From assembly GCA_023634235.1 (NCBI GenBank), contig JAMKCF010000043.1, forward strand, positions 1 to 64,000: DNA of 64,000 bases, written 5' to 3'. The translations under genes were made by a program, and so were the position numbers. Shown one piece after another: positions 58,701-64,000 of this stretch. Source of the stretch: Pisaster brevispinus (Eukaryota > Echinodermata > Asteroidea > Forcipulatida > Asteriidae). How positions within the stretch are numbered: position 1 is the stretch's first letter; the number at the start of each line of letters is the position of its first letter. The notes below the pieces were generated by a model. It was not told the origin of the DNA, did no database searches, and saw only the letters and a program-made list of their open reading frames with translations.

Positions 58701-59499
58701 AACCCCTCTTCAAACACAAGACGAACTATGGATTAACATTCACATATTAAATAAACTGGCGACAAACAACTTGCAATACAGACTTCAATCGCGGTGTGGT
58801 CATCTTATTTTGTTGTTCTTGCTAAATAAACTTAACGAAAAAGAGGCTGGAGGAATTACAGTCTGGTACCTCTTTCCTATAAATCACATCAGTATTCACT
58901 GCTGTTGTTGGAGACAGTGAATAAAAGTGAGTTAGGGGTCAGCTGGATTGAGGTACAATAATAAACCTCTTGAGATTAAATAAAATAGTTTTTTGGTGTT
59001 TCTCACAATGAGATTTGATTTGAGGAAGAAGGAAATGGCTTAATGGCCTAAGTTCTCCTTAATAGAAGGTGTAGACAACAGTTGTGCTGACTGGTGCAGA
59101 CAATAATATTGAGCTAATAATAATCATACACCAGTGGAGCATAGTCTACAACGAAAAAATGCATAATATTTGCGGCTGGAATTGTGCTGTTCTCCTCTGA
59201 TGGAAATGGGTCCCATTGTTTTGCGCACCATCTCGTCTGAGACGGGTCTATAAAATGCCCGCTGCGTAGTAACAATCTTGATCAAGCCTTTGAGATCATT
59301 CAAATCACCTTGAAGTTTGTTTCGGATTTGACAAAAATTTGTACGAATACATGGGTCATCGAGTAAAATAATATTAATAATGTTATATTAATATAATAAT
59401 AATATAAGCATTAAAACAACGTTCTTGCACATAAAAAAGTACCACAACTCTTTAGAACATTACAAATTACTACAATCAATATCTAACAATACAAAGAAA
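58701..59499. repeat. Truncated S4 joined to S1 segment
   Basis: 58690-59050 matches 29880-30250 and then switches at about 59055 to the GGTGTAGAC...CTACAACG segment of 25050-25400. This is a deletion junction relative to other units. Confidence 0.6.
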
Positions 59500-59880
59500 T
59501 GAGAAAGAAAACAAACCTAGTAAGTAAAATAAGTCTGAAAAGGGTAAGTTTTAAGCGATGTTTTGAATTCAGTAAGTGAAATGGCATGACGTGTTTGGTA
59601 ATGAAAATTGTTCCAAAAGTTTGGAGCAGCTGCATAAGAACCTTTGGCAGATGAAGAGTATCTGGTTTGAGGTTTTGTGAGAATCTTTGTAGCTGAGCTG
59701 GAACGGAGTGTGCGATTAAGCTGGTAAGGAGTGAGATAAGGAAAAACGGTTTCATTCCAACATTTATATGTGATAGTTAACAACTTGCAGATGATACGTT
59801 CGTGAATAGGAAACAAGTAGAGCTGTTGAAGGAGGGATGAGACGCGGTCGGATTTTGTTTTTATATATTTTTTTAATGTA
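59500..59880 (-). mobile_element. LINE C-terminal fragment (copy 3)
   Basis: Minus strand carries IHERIICKLLTITYKCWNET, RTLRSSSATKILTKPQTRYS and AAPNFWNNFHYQTRHAISL, ending FKTSLKTYPFQTYF. Same insertion as at 13100 and 25490. Confidence 0.8.
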
Positions 59881-61563
59881 TTAATTGTTTTGCTATAAAG
59901 TACTATTACTACGCGCCCAAGTAAGGCCTACCGAGTATGATGATATCATACAAAATGAATTGTTTAGTTGTACCTACGGTTAACCCGAATGTCAACCAGA
60001 ATTAGTAATGATAGCATAGGTTGCTTAAAATCACCAAGGATTAAATGCTATGGAATTAATCTCAAATGAAAAGTGTACATTAAAAAAAGAGATTTAAAAG
60101 TTCTGTCTTGTGACGTGTTAATAATTTATCATCAATCGTTAGAGACGGTTATCTTGAGACGTGTTTCGCAAGTCAAGATGAGAATCAATATCAACAGCCT
60201 AAAAAAAACACAAATCGTATTATCTTCGTTTCTCGTCTAGGGCGCTATTTATAATCTGACATTGACCCAAAGAAAATAAATCCTGTTTGTCTTTCTCTTT
60301 TGCATAAAAGTAAGCAAAATGTATGCCCTTATTAATTTGGTTATAAAACAATTGTATTTGGTTGTGACAAGCAGCAAATATGTTTTCTTCGTTTCTTCCT
60401 GTATTTTGTTATGGGTTTTGTAAACACCCTTGCCCTAAGGCAGTTCAGACTGACTGTTATAACTGGACTGAATCCTTCAAGTTACAATTTTCTTCAAAAG
60501 TTCTCATATTTTTCCTGAATGAGTCAAAACACTAACATCGACAGTTCTATATTAATATCCTCTTATTGTCCTATAATTACCAGTTTTGTCATAAAATACA
60601 CCTCTTCAAGTAAACTCGACTTTTGATTAATTGCAGAAACTATGCTAACCTTTGTAAAGACTATTTGCATTGTACATCGACATGTTTTAAACACGTTGAC
60701 AATCAAAGTGATCAATTAAAACCAGCAACCATTGGAATGTGATAAGAAGTGCACTTCAATCTGAAAACTCCAAGTCAGAAAAGACCCGGAAATTGGTGTA
60801 AACTTTATAGATTTTCAGAGTGCAGTCACCAATGTGGATGAATGTTCTTTGGTTTAAATTAGGGTTGTTATTTTTTCTGTCATAGATACGGCTTAAGATT
60901 GTCAGCATTTTTTGTTCAATGGGTCATTGTCCTTTCGGAATTTTTTATTGCTAGAACCAATTTTGTTTAACTCATCCTAGTTATTTATTGAATATTATAG
61001 TTTATTTCCATATTAACAAACCGATTTTTTACACAAAGGATGCTAGTTGAGTTTTGTCCTGCCCCTTCTAACTAACTCATTGACCCCTGTTGATTGACAC
61101 CATAATATATAGAGCGTGCATTATAGTCCAGCTTAGGATATATGGACAGACTATATATGGCCTATGGACAGACTATTGATTATAGACTGGTTAAGACAAT
61201 TGAAATATTAAAAGTATGTCAGCATGTAGTTACAGCGTTCTTCACTACAGGGTTTTATTAAACCTGTCCACCCATCATTCAGTTTGTATTTTCGAAATCT
61301 AAAATCAAAAACAACTGCATACAAAATTGCTGTTTAAGAAAAAAGTTAATATCTGGCTAAAGTAGTTTACCGATCATGCATTCACGTGTCGTTTTAGTCT
61401 AGTGTTAATATACACGTGTTAACTACTCCTATAGTTCGGGTTCAATAGCCTCATACATGTTGCTATCTACAGCAATTCAGACAGCGTGAAATTAACGTCT
61501 TGAATTACGTCTATCATCGCCCTGTCGAAGTTCCCGCATGATACATCATGGAGAGATACACTA
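59881..61563. repeat. Block S5 (copy 4) with deleted MITE M1, 3' flank of gene I
   Basis: Homologous to 13431-15229 and 25851-27593. MITE M1 is reduced to about 66 bp at 60757-60822 by an internal deletion. 61140-61170 has a local duplication of the TATGGACAGACTAT segment. Confidence 0.7.
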
Positions 61564-61975
61564 CTAAAGAATCAGTTCTTGGTAGCTGGATGGTGTCGTC
61601 TCCTTACTGACTGTAGAAGCAGCCTGGCCGTGTAGTTGGGTTTCCATTTCCTCGTACGTTCTGTCATCTCCAGCATTTCGGTCTGCGTCAGATTCACGGC
61701 TTGTATTGCGTCTAGCTTTGGATTGTCTTCTCCAGATCGGAATGTACATCAAGACTATATTGAAAATCATCGAGAAGAAAACACCACTAACGGAGATGGC
61801 TATTATGACGTCATGGGTATGTTCCTCTCTCCCCAGGACGGGAGGCGTAGACGAGGGTTGGCTATCGTCTACTGACTTCACCCATGGTCTGGTGACGTCT
61901 TTAGCGATACCTGTGGGTAAAGTAGTCTTATCGATGTCTAGGGGAAACTCAGCATTGTTGACGGTGAGAGACTCT
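61564..61975 (-). pseudogene. Gene I: 3' fragment of a short-tail receptor
   Basis: Encodes only the stalk end (ESLTVN, PLDIDKTTLPTG, DVTRPWVKS), the transmembrane helix (VIIAISVSGVFFSMIFNIVL) and a short tail with TYEEM and the terminal SSYQELIL. Homology to genes C and E stops abruptly at 61975, after GAGACTCT on the plus strand. The next 2 kb have no Ig domain, signal peptide or splice-like continuation matching the family. The ectodomain is therefore missing, and this is a truncated gene remnant. The tail itself is open and unbroken. Confidence 0.8.
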
Positions 61976-63800
61976 CAATGGCCTCTCATATACCCTCAAT
62001 ACCCCACCCAACCTATGCTCACTCTTCTTGTTACATGTACCTATTCTAACACATACAGGTCAGTGAGCATTCCCCAACCTTATCCCAGCATGATCCTGTT
62101 CCTGTTTCCAGCCTACGCTCATCATCTAGCTAATCTTCATCCATAGTACTTAAGCAGCATGTCATCAGAATCCAGCATTCTCCAAAAGACGGTTGGAGCT
62201 TACTGATCAAACCGTCCAGCTATAAACCAATGGTTCTTTTCAGAACCTCATAACTCATAGCGAGATCATTGCTATGGTGTTAATGCAAACCTTTTCTCAA
62301 AAATGCAAAAAAATATGTTATTTTTAAAGCTACAGAATTGTCTGGCCTTCATGGCTTGTGCTATCAGAGCACCCTGTGTGAGTAATATGGCGTGATATTT
62401 GAGAGCATGGGCTGGACATAGCCATGACGTAGCCGATGATGTATATCTGACGTCGAAACTAAGACACGAATACCAAACTTTGCTGGCCAAGGACATTTCC
62501 TTTGTGTGTTGATGAGATTGGTGGCTGCTAGTGTATGCTTGGCTGTATTGTTAATTACATACCCACATGTATGATTAATTTTGACACACCTCCATTTAAT
62601 AATCTGGCCCCACCCACAACAGAGGGGGTAAATTAAGAAAGTAATTACATTCTTATTAAATAAATGTTTCTTTAATAGTATTTACATTTAAAAAACATTA
62701 ATTAGTTTAAAACAACAAACACAAAATAATGATACTTCACTGAGATAAGACTTTGTTTTAATACGCCTACTTAAAAAAACAATATTGAAACTCCGCCCAA
62801 AAAAGGGCAATTGTTTACGCTTATTTGTGTCCTCACTTTTAATAATGATTTTTAAGTTTATAACTATAGTCCAGAAATATATTTTTTTTACTCCTGAGCA
62901 AAATTTTGCGCAAGACCCCCTTTTAATGCAATTGTGGTTCCGCCCCCAAATAGGGAAGACCCAAGGTGGGTCCGAGTTAGACTTGATGACAAGTCGTAAG
63001 TCAGTGTATATTTGTCTGCCAGCGCTGCCTATTACAAACACACATCCTGCCGTTCATGCAACAGTCACAGTGCCATTGTACATTCATGCAACGGTCGTAG
63101 GTAGCGCGTGGCAAGGTCCGTCAGCTCTAACGACTTGAGTAGCTTGTTCCCAGCCGAATATTCATGTAATTATGGTAATTTTTCATTGCATATGCAAAAG
63201 TTGCCATAGAGAGGGCCAATGGTAGCTCGTCTGAAAAAAATGAAAGAAATTGTTATAAACATGGGAATGTATCTTTTCTGTTTGCTTTTTTTTTTAATGA
63301 CAGTTTATTTGCCAACATCAATGTAAAAAGCATAACATTTTAATCATTGTAACAATTTCTTAACTTTCTTGTAAAAAAAATTTGACCAATGCATTATCAT
63401 AAAATGTTAATCGATAATAAACCCCCTATCAAAGAATGAAGTGTGCGTTTGGTAGTTCCTTCTGCTTCATGTAACTTGCCATACGCTGCAAGATGTATGA
63501 TGAATATTCATGTCTTCACGATTCTTAACCAATCAAACTGCTCCGTCCATTTTTGGTAGCAAGTCCAATTGCATGGTACTAAGCTGGGTACAAATTATTC
63601 AATACGGTAATTGCGACTGACTCACACACATGTTGGGATCGAGGGTGTGTGTACCGTCCCCGCAACTAGACCGCACAACAAATACCAACTTGATTTTAAG
63701 ACTAGGTCCACGTATAAAATTGATAATTAGCCCAATACCAACCATCATAGCAAATGTCATGCTTTTAGCACAAAGTGCACAATTATTACCTTAGCAGCTG
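61976..63800. other. Unique sequence, no gene recognised
   Basis: Does not match the duplicated blocks. A minus-strand open frame at 62272-62496 and frames around 62690-63140 lack recognisable domains. This may be the edge of the gene cluster or a large insertion. 63818-63930 is the repeat shared with 56280-56460. Confidence 0.4.
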
Positions 63801-64000
63801 CACTATAAGAAATACCATCCACTTAGTAGTTTCGCAATTTCATTCAATAATTGTATGTATAACAATATGAGGCCTACCCCCTTCCCACCCCAACCCCAAC
63901 ACCAATAAATAATAATACATACACAAATAAGTAAACACATTAAAAATGGAAAAAAATGTAAACAATAAAAGATGCCCCATTCACACTTCACTTTCTGGTA

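Overview
The window is AT-rich animal nuclear DNA from a metazoan, probably a marine invertebrate deuterostome such as an echinoderm. That placement is only an inference from gene style and repeat content, because nothing here identifies the species. No bacterial, organellar, rRNA or CRISPR features were seen.

The core is a tandem, same-strand (minus) array of nine related genes and gene remnants, called A to I from left to right. Each complete member encodes a signal peptide, an N-terminal V-type Ig domain, a second C2/I-type Ig domain, a Ser/Thr/Pro-rich stalk, one transmembrane helix and a cytoplasmic tail, all in one uninterrupted exon. There are two tail classes. Long tails (B, D, F, G, H) carry an ITIM-like SMYAVV, an ITIM LIYADL and a C-terminal ITSM-like TVYADI. 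Short tails (C, E, I) end in SSYQEL with an upstream YEEM. A runs off the left edge with its tail unseen. F, G and C look intact. H is open but stops before its last tyrosine motif. E carries a single nonsense codon and D a single frameshift. A and B are multiply broken, and I is a 3' fragment. Long and short members occur as neighbouring pairs (B-C, D-E, H-I), and a fourth short-tail gene seems to have been deleted near 51.5 kb.

The 5' flanks of nearly all copies share a 200-250 bp block ending in a GAGGAAGT ETS-type core. The intergenic DNA is a patchwork of segmental duplications of the same units. These hold LINE fragments, tRNA-derived SINEs, TA- and TTA-flanked MITEs, fold-back elements, minisatellites, very long tetranucleotide arrays, and a recurrent plus-strand exon-like module of unknown origin. 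Several transposon insertions are dated relative to the duplications because sister units keep the empty site.

Together the window reads as a birth-and-death cluster of variable, mostly inhibitory cell-surface Ig receptors. It is analogous in layout to the paired-receptor clusters of vertebrate immunity, but the genes are intronless. The immune role is inferred from architecture, not shown by the sequence.
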